Assembly: GCA_001805445.1 (NCBI GenBank)
Contig: MHGF01000006.1
Span: 1-33,355 of the forward strand
Reading direction: 5' to 3'
Length of the DNA stretch: 33,355 bases
Source: Omnitrophica WOR_2 bacterium GWF2_43_52
GTDB taxonomy: Bacteria > Omnitrophota > Gorgyraeia > Gygaellales > UBA12090
In this document: piece after piece, positions 33,001 to 33,355 of the stretch
How the letters are laid out: each line of letters opens with the position of its first letter
Position numbering within the stretch: the stretch's first letter is position 1
Position numbers and translations under genes: made by a program
Notes under the pieces: model-generated
The model's database searches: none
What the model was told of the DNA's origin: nothing
The model's input: the letters and a program-made list of their open reading frames with translations, nothing else

Positions 33001-33355
33001 TACCGTAGACTTCTTCGCCGGGGTAACCGTGTTCTATAATGACTGGAACGCCAACACCCACAAAGACGACATCAACACCTTAATCTTGACTCCTATTTAC
33101 ACAATAGATTTAAGCAATGGCATAGCCCTAGAGGATTTAACCGGCTTCGGCAACGCCACCGCGCCAGAATACAACCCGCTGTATAAAGAAGACGGCAGCC
33201 TAAAGACAGATAGTGAAATCCAGAGTACCGTAGACTTCTTCGCCGGGGTAACCGTGTTCTATAATGACTGGAACTCCAACACCCACAAAGACGACATCAA
33301 CACCCTGATCTTGACGCCAATCTATACCATAGACTTAAGCAACGGCATAGACTTA
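2..33355 (+). CDS. Giant multidomain protein, internal fragment (11,118 codons, both ends outside the window)
   Basis: Frame beginning at base 2 is free of stop codons to the last base of the window; I checked it codon by codon. A random frame of this length would be expected to contain hundreds of stops, so the frame is under selection. Domains in order: Rossmann-like, SLT, HEALH peptidase, hairpin block, UPF0489, GGDEF, REC, REC, M15, histidine kinase, GNAT-like, kinase-fold, Tat signal plus glycosidase, SecA-like ATPase, polytopic membrane region, about 7.5 kb of helical/coiled coil with a TolC-like part, beta-rich segment, pseudo-metzincin, 75-aa repeats. Membrane helices are scattered between them. 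Proteins of this scale and mixture are known from Omnitrophota; the assignment is inference. The start codon, promoter, stop and terminator are not in the window, so total length is unknown. Long minus-strand ORFs inside it are composition shadows of Lys/Glu-rich codons. Confidence 0.95.
983..1606 (+). other. Rossmann/methyltransferase-like domain, degenerate (giant-protein domain)
   Basis: The segment alternates predicted strands and helices as in class I SAM-dependent methyltransferases: a first strand GKSVMFVAPETD, a second strand KVIIVNPKF, a fourth-strand-like IDTAFITGLL, and a late strand GEILVSAG followed by a helix and AIYRVNP. The glycine-rich SAM loop (GxGxG) is absent from the first strand, so catalysis is doubtful. 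It follows an AASP linker (881-892) and an NSPL linker (968-979) and ends at an ASPL linker (1598-1609). It could equally be another Rossmann-type domain. Confidence 0.3.
1613..1700 (+). other. Predicted transmembrane helix
   Basis: Hydrophobic run of about 20 residues (VVTTALVITLLGSVTGYNLY) flanked by Lys residues, directly after the ASPL linker and before the lytic-transglycosylase-like domain. It could act as an internal signal anchor that places the following domain outside the cytoplasm. Confidence 0.6.
1757..2470 (+). other. Lytic transglycosylase-like (SLT, lysozyme-fold) domain
   Basis: Likely cleaves peptidoglycan glycan strands. Visible signatures of the SLT family, in order: FEPSFVAAVALTEYLD with the candidate catalytic Glu at 1985-1987; SVGLMQ at 2072-2089, matching the family's S-x-GLMQ motif; and NIKIGAKYLRWL at 2198-2233, matching N-x-x-x-GA-x-YL. 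A final IAGRYTSS sits where the family has its A-x-YN motif. Together about 235 residues, the usual size plus an N-terminal helical part. It follows a membrane helix, so a periplasmic or extracellular location is plausible. Fits with the M15 peptidase later in the chain and with a predatory, wall-degrading role. The motifs are somewhat divergent, so activity is inferred. Confidence 0.7.
2525..3265 (+). other. Helical repeat region, winged-helix-like units
   Basis: About 245 residues built of successive helical units with a similar opening: LLNVIKPILRETPFITQDAL, AEKLTGVLYDKPFIHQEDAL, LERTLRNQLARNPNLSQEEM and LHGFLKSEVPILLSATGL. The spacing is roughly 55-65 residues and each carries (F/L)-(I/S)-x-(Q/E)-(D/E) after a proline or asparagine turn. 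No catalytic motif is visible. Probably a structural or binding repeat; family not recognised. Confidence 0.4.
3266..4300 (+). other. Low-complexity Ser/Gly/Asn/Pro linker region
   Basis: About 345 residues rich in Ser, Gly, Asn, Thr and Pro with little predicted structure, interrupted by one helical stretch around 3640-3860. It contains repeated linker motifs: SSPV (3425-3436), SASPV (3548-3562), GSPL (4064-4075) and NSPV (4184-4195), plus the companion motif FGALT at about 4133. The two half repeats GSRSAATVSRKETGNNTGF and GGSESAASRKQIEEYTTKK are recognisable at 3892-4010. Likely a flexible spacer between the SLT region and the HEALH peptidase-like domain. Confidence 0.6.
4541..4612 (+). 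other. Predicted transmembrane helix
   Basis: WLTMALIVPLLSNVFTASIA is a continuous hydrophobic run preceded by positive residues (KLRK). It looks like an internal signal sequence or anchor ahead of the HEALH peptidase-like domain. Confidence 0.6.
4640..5200 (+). other. Zincin-type metallopeptidase-like domain (HEALH)
   Basis: The motif VTHEALHLAYNSGDEAFIHG contains a complete HExxH zinc site; the two His codons are at 5012-5014 and 5024-5026 and the catalytic Glu at 5015-5017. A third ligand could be the Glu of NSGDE or the His of FIHG. The upstream 120 residues are helical with a short beta part (HIIITDAVREGFAGETRLG, then ANYILL), typical of zincins whose active-site helix follows an edge strand. 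The domain comes after a membrane helix, so it may act outside the cytoplasm. The substrate cannot be told from sequence. Confidence 0.55.
5201..6030 (+). other. Uncharacterised part of the giant protein
   Basis: About 275 residues between the HEALH domain and the hairpin block. A beta-rich patch at 5270-5450 (DCRVRYTGFNYKK, YTLYFKVDGQRYIVEDG) is followed by helices and a polar linker (5700-5830). A hydrophobic segment AVTYSVFLLSLVVLKF at 5960-6010 could be a membrane helix. I recognise no family. Confidence 0.4.
6049..6084 (+). repeat. Hairpin A1 (loop class CCGTGGC)
   Basis: Stem arms gctgcttgtt (6049-6058) and aaacaggcagt (6074-6084) pair with one G-U; the loop holds TTCCGTGGCGGG. Directly adjoins hairpin B1. 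Confidence 0.6.
6086..6156 (+). repeat. Hairpin B1 (loop class CCCTCC..GGACTGACC)
   Basis: Two 25-base arms (6086-6110 and 6132-6156), beginning attgcaacga and ending tcgttgcaat, pair with a few mismatches. The 21-base loop starts CCCTCCTCC and ends GGACTGACCT. Confidence 0.75.
6185..6233 (+). repeat. Hairpin A2
   Basis: Arms aagccgtttactt (6185-6197) and aagtgtaacggctt (6220-6233) enclose a loop with CCTTCCGTGGCTGGTGGGG. The stem sequence is unrelated to that of A1. Confidence 0.7.
6236..6300 (+). repeat. Hairpin B2
   Basis: Two 22-base arms (6236-6257 and 6279-6300), outer ends gttgtaa and tttacaac, inner ends gtggcgg and ccgctac. The 21-base loop (6258-6278) is almost the same as in B1 and B5 although the stems differ. 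Confidence 0.8.
6337..6416 (+). repeat. Hairpin A3 (no B partner)
   Basis: Inner arms gcatatt (6354-6360) and aatatgc (6383-6389) hold a loop with CCTTCCGTGGCTGGTGGGG. Outer arms gagcctcggttcatcc (6337-6352) and ggatgggctggggctc (6401-6416) pair with several G-U pairs. No class-B hairpin follows before A4. Confidence 0.65.
6438..6475 (+). repeat. Hairpin A4
   Basis: Arms cgccgtac (6438-6445) and gtacggcg (6468-6475) are perfectly complementary; the loop contains TTTCCGTGGCTGG. Followed at once by B3. Confidence 0.65.
6479..6567 (+). repeat. Hairpin B3 with a second palindrome inside its loop
   Basis: Outer arms 6479-6501 (gttgtatacgag...) and 6547-6567 (...ctcgttacaac) pair over about 20 bases. 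The class-B loop (TCCCTTCTCC ... GGGAACTGACCTC) is split by a GC-rich palindrome around 6512-6533 (TGCCTCGCCGGCAGGCA core). The extra palindrome looks like a later insertion into the loop. Confidence 0.7.
6587..6661 (+). repeat. Hairpin A5 (no B partner)
   Basis: Outer arms agcctcggccaaacc (6587-6601) and ggtttggctgaggct (6647-6661) pair with one G-U. Inner arms cttatc (6604-6609) and gataag (6632-6637) enclose the class-A loop CCTTCCGTGGCTGGTGG (6613-6629). Confidence 0.75.
6679..6714 (+). repeat. Hairpin A6
   Basis: Arms gctgtatc (6679-6686) and gatacggc (6707-6714) enclose CTCCCGTGGCAGG. Adjoins B4, and the A6-B4 pair stands directly upstream of the first nested ORF. Confidence 0.6.
6718..6790 (+). 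repeat. Hairpin B4, upstream of nested ORF 1
   Basis: Arms 6718-6743 (tgcaactgagggtg...) and 6768-6790 (...caccctcagtgca) pair with small bulges. The loop ends CTCCGGGGACTGACCT. The 3' arm ends six bases before the Shine-Dalgarno of the 84-aa ORF, so folding could affect its translation. Confidence 0.75.
6796..6803 (+). promoter_or_regulatory. Shine-Dalgarno of nested ORF 1
   Basis: AGGAGGTG is a near-perfect Shine-Dalgarno, four bases before the ATG at 6808. It sets the start of an ORF that is out of frame with the giant gene. Confidence 0.65.
6808..7062 (+). CDS. Nested small ORF 1 (84 aa), paralogue of nested ORF 2
   Basis: ATG to TAG in the frame one base upstream of the giant frame. 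The protein is polar and looks like a small folded alpha/beta protein: NELEFTHFVVD, then FGSARINGSGKVANFIIRD, then GDSWQPIEDGD and a final helix. It aligns along most of its length with nested ORF 2 (ELEF-x-H near the start, AR-x-NG-x-G in the middle, DSW before the last helix). In the giant frame the two stretches show no such similarity. Conservation in this frame plus the strong Shine-Dalgarno and the A-B hairpin pair before it argue for a real or recently real gene. No known family recognised, no signal peptide or membrane segment. Alternative: remnant of an inserted gene no longer expressed. Confidence 0.6.
   Translation: MCREYNELEFTHFVVDSSDGSIFGSARINGSGKVANFIIRDSEVKQQSGDSWQPIEDGDAEVIRQHAKAAYGRVHTYRTERFYL
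7105..7155 (+). repeat. Hairpin A7
   Basis: Arms gccttaggtg (7112-7121) and caccttaaggc (7135-7145) with an outer pair gccgc (7105-7109) and gcggc (7151-7155). The loop holds CTACCGTGGCGG. It lies between nested ORF 1 and B5. Confidence 0.65.
7163..7216 (+). repeat. Hairpin B5, upstream of nested ORF 2
   Basis: Arms agggaaagcgtggcgg (7163-7178) and ccgccatcgctttccct (7200-7216) pair almost fully. The 21-base loop (7179-7199) matches that of B2. The Shine-Dalgarno of nested ORF 2 follows after ten bases, the same arrangement as B4 and nested ORF 1. Confidence 0.8.
7227..7233 (+). promoter_or_regulatory. Shine-Dalgarno of nested ORF 2
   Basis: AAGGAGG, six bases before the ATG at 7240. Same position relative to the hairpin pair as in nested ORF 1. 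Confidence 0.65.
7240..7518 (+). CDS. Nested small ORF 2 (92 aa), paralogue of nested ORF 1
   Basis: ATG to TGA in the same out-of-phase frame as nested ORF 1. The shared pattern is DELEFDHIVD near the start, STFAAARENGKGYLRLFLIQ in the middle and ADSWMALSGSERDSILARI near the end; nested ORF 1 has matching blocks in the same order. It is about eight residues longer. No signal peptide, membrane helix or catalytic motif is visible and I do not recognise the family. After its stop the giant frame soon meets a GSPL linker (7583-7594) and returns to ordinary domain sequence, so this ORF marks the right edge of the anomalous block. Either a translated small protein within a giant gene, or a relic of an inserted cassette. 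Confidence 0.6.
   Translation: MSIIRIDELEFDHIVDFTKDFSTFAAARENGKGYLRLFLIQNATVYTRNGQADSWMALSGSERDSILARIISARNHRVVPVYRVSSGAPQAE
7640..8310 (+). other. UPF0489-like domain (arginase/deacetylase-type fold)
   Basis: Three motifs are in the order known for the UPF0489 family (relatives of human C5orf22): ILINADSHPDL with DSHPDL at 7766-7783, ILSIDLDYI with the D-x-D at 8042-8050, and IIIAESPDWTP near 8210-8236. In arginase-type folds such Asp/His pairs bind metal, so a metal site is likely; the reaction is unknown. Length about 220 residues, close to a complete domain. It begins after the GSPL linker at 7583 and runs into the coiled coil before the GGDEF domain. Confidence 0.7.
8330..9125 (+). other. 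GGDEF domain (diguanylate cyclase), with I-site
   Basis: Makes c-di-GMP from two GTP. Motifs: coiled-coil entry helix, then TDSLTGLSNK (8465-8494), metal-binding DIDHFKVINDIFGH (from 8573), the active-site signature RYGGEEF (8690-8710) and the closing ADAALYQAKEAGR (about 9074-9112). The inhibitory I-site RxxD (RDDD, 8669-8680) is placed exactly as in product-inhibited cyclases. About 35-40 extra residues lie between GGEEF and the TFSAGI strand (about 8765-8930). All key residues are present, so it should be active in the cytoplasm. Followed by an (F/V)GA-type/ASPV linker and two receiver domains; in most bacteria the receiver precedes GGDEF. Confidence 0.9.
9221..9650 (+). other. Receiver (REC) domain 1
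   Basis: Response-regulator receiver fold that takes phosphate from a histidine kinase. The acidic pocket is VVDDDSS near the start, the phospho-acceptor Asp is in LLDFNMP (9413-9415), the switch Thr in IIYTAKD, and the conserved Lys in IIIKGS. Follows the ASPV linker at 9218-9229. No output domain follows, only a second receiver. Confidence 0.88.
9665..10055 (+). other. Receiver (REC) domain 2
   Basis: Second receiver: VVDDEETIR at the start, phospho-acceptor Asp in IITDNRMPEMDG (9839-9841), switch Thr in IMKAT, and Lys in FLSKPAN. Starts after an RASPS linker (9665-9676). A histidine kinase domain lies 2.6 kb downstream in the same chain, so an intramolecular phosphorelay is possible. Confidence 0.88.
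10085..10330 (+). other. Membrane region, two to three helices
   Basis: Hydrophobic segments YLPIPAATTGVFLAMF, GGVLGLALATGVGYGMYMI and FLAGVFNISIAAAAFYIL separated by a short Lys/Gly turn. They stand between cytoplasmic-type receivers and the M15 peptidase, so they could carry the chain to the other side of the membrane. Confidence 0.75.
10494..10905 (+). other. Peptidase M15A-like domain (peptidoglycan peptidase)
   Basis: Zinc peptidase of the D-Ala-D-Ala carboxypeptidase/endopeptidase type. The family signature is complete: EFRCRHCGELP, INSGYRCPENNKKAGGVKDS, then S-E-H-x(2)-G-x-A-x-D with the zinc His at 10685-10687 and Asp at 10706-10708, GFTGIGLYE, and the last His-x-Asp in NHLDVR (His 10823-10825, Asp 10829-10831). 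The length of about 135 residues is typical. Extra Cys residues (C-x2-C near the start, and in EHCNG, TAC and CLEC) are unusual and might form disulfides or bind a second metal. Preceded by membrane helices, so probably exposed to the periplasm or the outside. Confidence 0.88.
10906..11645 (+). other. Linker and uncharacterised helical domain
   Basis: A Lys/Ser-rich linker with SSPV (10988-10999) and FGALV (about 11015) leads into about 190 residues of helices with some strand (VGISIAQDAMILLP, IIKVVVEGIYEG). It ends at the NSSPL linker (11630-11644). Family not recognised. Confidence 0.4.
11660..11850 (+). other. Two predicted transmembrane helices
   Basis: FAKGALVGTLLTLINTAYAHA resembles a cleavable signal peptide (AYAHA-type end) and is followed by VWAWLITVGAIGVYAYLFHML, then a charged helix. 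A two-helix sensor-like arrangement ahead of the histidine kinase part. Confidence 0.65.
11950..12500 (+). other. Zincin-like fold with HEYGE, probably not catalytic
   Basis: Helical domain with NVIVHEYGEYELQRLHS; the HExxE (12404-12418) lacks the second His of HExxH, although another His lies eight residues further on. It may be a degenerate peptidase or a ligand-binding input domain for the kinase downstream. A VGALT companion motif stands at about 11970. Confidence 0.35.
12680..13615 (+). other. Histidine kinase core (HisKA-like plus HATPase)
   Basis: Autophosphorylating sensor kinase. The H-box candidate is ASHTIGNLLVNFGG (His 12746-12748). A long helical segment follows, then all ATP-binding boxes: N box LINIFKNAYEAGA (Asn 13325-13327), G1 DNGNGI (13403-13420), F box IFEPLFTTK, G2 HGIGLAEVK (about 13484-13510) and the closing GKGATFTIRLP. 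The distance from H box to N box (about 190 residues) is larger than usual because of an inserted helical part. It could phosphorylate the two receivers encoded upstream in the same chain. Confidence 0.85.
13616..13740 (+). other. Linker with FGALM and SASPI
   Basis: TFGALMQTYGSASPIVKY at about 13678-13729 joins the kinase to the next membrane segment. It combines both recurring linker motifs of this protein. Confidence 0.6.
13741..13905 (+). other. Two predicted transmembrane helices
   Basis: IEASLLTLGMVAFAQA and AYLTIAGSILSAAAIGLTAI, with a short polar turn between, followed by a charged segment. Confidence 0.65.
13930..14710 (+). other. GNAT-like acetyltransferase domain preceded by a helical/beta part
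   Basis: The second half (about 14380-14690) has the GNAT order: strand IGYIHVFIN, strand KIFALWVNPDMEGKAIASLL matching the acetyl-CoA loop region, a helix FNLALYYIQKEY, strand IKTLSIPSM, and NHDFYKIKLGL matching the family's N-x-x-x-Y-x-K-x-G-(F/L) element. The pyrophosphate loop is less glycine-rich than usual. The first half is not recognised. Ends at the NSASPLTFGALM linker. Confidence 0.5.
14711..15010 (+). other. Double SASP linker and hydrophobic segment
   Basis: Two SASP motifs close together (14720-14734 and 14783-14794) with FGALM between, then a basic stretch and the hydrophobic run LIISSAVAAFPYFIPSLLAL (about 14909-14968), a likely membrane helix or internal signal. Confidence 0.6.
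15060..15890 (+). other. Protein-kinase/aminoglycoside-kinase-fold domain
   Basis: Key residues of the kinase fold appear in order: beta-3 lysine in LFALKIEKK (about 15296-15322), helix-C Glu in KEINRLSEL, a hinge YTEEFIDGLTV (about 15449), a catalytic-loop KDMQKANIL with Asp at 15605-15607 and Asn five residues later, and a DFG-equivalent VVDIGR with Asp at 15674-15676. The HRD/HGD start of the catalytic loop is VKD here. All ATP- and metal-binding positions are kept, so phosphotransfer is plausible; the substrate is unknown. Confidence 0.65.
15930..16140 (+). other. Linker with VGALM, SASPL and SSPV
   Basis: VGALMAVRLGVENMNSASPL (about 15986-16045) and KTSSPVEGN (about 16103-16126) precede the twin-arginine segment. 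A closely similar VGAVMMTKLGVENSASPV occurs at about 17909-17962, so this linker is a repeated unit of about 20 residues. Confidence 0.65.
16145..16212 (+). other. Internal twin-arginine (Tat) signal-like segment
   Basis: TRRKFLQMAFATAAGAYLGG matches the Tat pattern (S/T)-R-R-x-F-L-(K/Q) followed by a moderately hydrophobic, Ala/Gly-rich core. It sits immediately before a carbohydrate-active-type domain, as in exported Tat substrates, but here deep inside a polypeptide. It would work only after internal cleavage or as an ancestral trace of a fused gene. Confidence 0.6.
16213..17800 (+). other. (alpha/alpha)6-barrel glycosidase-like domain
   Basis: About 525 residues of repeated helix pairs with aromatic and acidic residues at the ends, as in six-hairpin glycosidases: ISWYAAFRMLYEVTGKEEYKEAM, TEIFASDVQLWAILTFGP, WSEFAVMAVRLMAESYAKY and SLASVAWHLMVANKFNPL. 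Candidate acidic catalytic residues include those of GDEEF (about 17085) and FASDV (about 17300). I cannot name the CAZy family. The Tat-like segment before it suggests an exported enzyme, fitting the other wall-degrading domains. Confidence 0.55.
17801..17965 (+). other. Linker with two SASP motifs
   Basis: ASPLTGN (about 17816-17833) and VGAVMMTKLGVENSASPV (about 17909-17962) bound a basic, disordered-looking stretch. These are the last such linkers before 29.5 kb. Confidence 0.6.
17966..20320 (+). other. SecA-like motor ATPase domain
   Basis: DEAD-like helicase motor of the SecA type, which drives preprotein export. Motifs in order: Walker A GTGKGKT (18161-18181), YGEPSEFLYRNL as in SecA's Y-G-x-x-x-E-F, DEVH at 18590-18601, a preprotein-crosslinking part, then IIIDEKTGNRMPGRHYGDGL followed by DQAIRAYQG, nearly the SecA hallmark, then GATGSLDEE, VHAKNAEKIAE, YIGNEGIDIQ and QGKGRIRHSG, the equivalents of GMTGTA, LNAKNHE, AGRGTDI and GRAGRQGDPG. 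SecA usually has GEGKT; here the Glu is Lys. The C-terminal scaffold is divergent and no Cys-rich zinc tail is present. It is followed within 40 residues by membrane helices. Confidence 0.9.
20345..21560 (+). other. Polytopic membrane region, about ten helices
   Basis: Hydrophobic, Ala/Gly/Ile-rich helices begin at about 20357 (GVAIATVAAIAIAAIV), 20486 (AFILVHPVIAVIAAISLTAV), 20685-20855 (two or three helices, including AFFAPIMATVILLVSVAL), 20928-21055 (two), 21090, 21158 and 21385-21525 (two or three). Charged loops lie between, the longest about 50 residues at 20565-20680 and 21235-21380. There is no clear SecY signature. Placed straight after the SecA-like motor, it could be a dedicated membrane partner of that motor or an anchor. 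Confidence 0.8.
21561..25985 (+). other. Long helical/coiled-coil region, part 1
   Basis: Nearly 1,475 residues dominated by Lys, Glu, Leu and Ala with heptad-like spacing, for example QTQALHKELNSYLENL at 21625 and NIAELSDKLERLKAAL at 23827. A few folded islands interrupt it: a small alpha/beta piece at 22100-22230 (LAVAGGVYFGNKTGIVVLEQ, MFIYRDG) and a beta patch at 24050-24100 (LLSLTVKGRLKKDD). No enzymatic motif. A periplasm-spanning stalk or scaffold is the likeliest role. Strong purine bias creates the long minus-strand shadow ORFs. Confidence 0.7.
25986..27020 (+). other. TolC/OEP-like beta-hairpin and helix module
   Basis: Two strand pairs separated by about 150 residues of helices, the topology of an outer-membrane efflux (TolC) protomer: SLTITLGYSGQEGMGGINFGG at about 26290-26355, and SLFFNIGLNYNSGSFTLGF followed by VVGATLFNGSKKLNN at about 26785-26880, then a long helix LLLKLREEARKQRLEAE. 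The second strand pair with L-F-N-G-S-K-K before a helix resembles the P-L-F-D-G-G-R-R hallmark of the family. The likeness is by topology and a short motif only; other outer-membrane-like beta structures cannot be excluded. Confidence 0.4.
27021..29180 (+). other. Long coiled-coil region, part 2
   Basis: Highly charged helix (Lys, Glu, Arg), most regular at 27100-27290 and 27540-28180, where heptads run for about 200 residues (LIEQIKLIEERREASHKVK and on). The stretch 28380-28520 is almost purely Lys/Glu/Asp. From 28640 onwards it becomes a globular helical part (LINFLNTALPTQ, FLYDYLQALYLYAGDIF). Structural role presumed. Confidence 0.75.
29190..29275 (+). other. Predicted transmembrane helix
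   Basis: WAVASNFIVTGILLLSNLLS, hydrophobic, flanked by charged residues on both sides, after the coiled coil. Confidence 0.6.
29380..30565 (+). other. Beta-strand-rich segment, outer-membrane-like
   Basis: About 390 residues with alternating polar and hydrophobic residues and Gly/Asn/Asp turns, for example YLNVGARAYDAHDRYVDAG-like runs, SVGLFVGDQAVSFFFNQRI, WEVRWRSDYDFEE and GIIRGSLGWDINNNEPVFQL. At least twelve such strands can be counted, each 8-12 residues, in the manner of an outer-membrane beta-barrel; strand LSLNFTP near 30488 ends in an aromatic-proline pair. A barrel is suggested but a soluble beta domain is possible. A SPL linker stands at 29573-29581. Confidence 0.5.
30566..31955 (+). 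other. Helical solenoid-like region
   Basis: About 460 residues of amphipathic helices of 12-20 residues joined by short turns, for example DFWELTYFAALIKLSEEGK, VRVLRAFAFLAVSMDKIEGF, DDLQILRNALVFIKRGEN and DNLIYWARLIQALGKD. TPR/HEAT-like in style, without a clear consensus. Confidence 0.45.
31956..32345 (+). other. Metzincin-like domain with the middle zinc histidine replaced
   Basis: LVHEIGALWGLSHQTN aligns residue for residue with the metzincin site HExxHxxGxxH, except that the second His is Ala (GCT at 32150-32152). First His is at 32138-32140, Gly in place, last His at 32168-32170. Strand-like segments TIYIPSRGYLSF come just before, as in zincins. With one ligand missing it is probably non-catalytic, perhaps a binding domain. 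Confidence 0.5.
32346..32780 (+). other. Uncharacterised acidic segment before the repeats
   Basis: Acidic, helix-rich sequence (EYKLLEYDAFLELFDGHPEAA, VEELSVALNTMSQDAQDIF, LTWQTADYMKLLFDITKG). It leads into the 75-residue repeats and its last part resembles their opening. No family recognised. Confidence 0.4.
32783..33007 (+). repeat. 75-residue tandem repeat, unit 1 (divergent first half)
   Basis: First copy of a 225-base unit. The first half differs from units 2-3 (FYNEWLVNPQRDDINSLIL against FYNDWNANTHKDDINTLIL); the second half is almost the same down to the DNA (LTGFGNATAPEYNPLYKEDG and SLKTDSEIQSTVD). Confidence 0.85.
33008..33232 (+). repeat. 75-residue tandem repeat, unit 2
   Basis: Complete 225-base unit starting DFFAGVTVFYNDW. 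Marked positions such as the TTC of FYN lie at 32807, 33032 and 33257 in the three units, exactly 225 bases apart. Confidence 0.9.
33233..33355 (+). repeat. 75-residue tandem repeat, unit 3 (cut by window end)
   Basis: First 41 residues of a third unit, differing from unit 2 by a few codons (Asn-Ala to Asn-Ser, silent changes in LILTPIYTIDLSNGI). The array continues beyond the window. Confidence 0.9.

Overview
The whole window lies inside one plus-strand open reading frame. I translated the frame starting at base 2 codon by codon and met no stop up to base 33355: 11,118 codons, open at both ends, so the start and stop lie outside. By hand translation I recognise or suspect at least a dozen unrelated domain types in this one chain. 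Single-polypeptide giants of this kind, mixing signalling, cell-wall hydrolase, SecA-like and long helical modules, are known from the candidate phylum Omnitrophota (OP3), ultra-small predatory or epibiotic bacteria. An Omnitrophota-like genome is the best guess, based on architecture and linker style; there is no rRNA or marker gene in the window to prove it.

Layout. 0-6 kb: a Rossmann/methyltransferase-like segment, a membrane helix, a lytic-transglycosylase-like domain, helical repeats, a Ser/Gly/Asn linker, a second membrane helix and an HEALH metallopeptidase-like domain. 6.0-7.5 kb: an anomalous block of at least twelve imperfect hairpins of two alternating types. Their stems differ in sequence but keep pairing, and their loops are conserved. 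Two short paralogous ORFs (84 and 92 aa) lie in it in another frame, each behind a strong Shine-Dalgarno sequence. The giant frame reads straight through. 7.6-18 kb: UPF0489-like domain, GGDEF diguanylate cyclase, two receiver domains, membrane helices, an M15 peptidase, a membrane pair, a histidine kinase, a GNAT-like domain, a kinase-fold domain, and an internal twin-arginine signal followed by an (alpha/alpha)6-barrel-like glycosidase. Most are joined by short linkers carrying S-(A/S)-S-P-(L/V/I), often beside (F/V)GA(L/V)M. 18-21.6 kb: a SecA-like motor ATPase running directly into a membrane region of about ten helices. 21.6-29.2 kb: very long Lys/Glu-rich helical and coiled-coil stretch, holding a possible TolC-like module. 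29.2-32.8 kb: a membrane helix, a beta-strand-rich segment resembling outer-membrane strands, more helices and a metzincin-like motif lacking its middle histidine. 32.8 kb to the end: 75-residue tandem repeats that run out of the window.

Together the modules suggest an envelope-spanning device. Peptidoglycan-acting domains (SLT, M15) and a glycosidase sit in the same chain as c-di-GMP and two-component signalling domains and a SecA-like motor with its own membrane segment. Domains that normally work on opposite sides of the inner membrane occur in one polypeptide, so either the chain crosses the membrane many times or it is processed at the SxSP linkers. The hairpin block with its nested paralogous ORFs is the part that known families do not explain.
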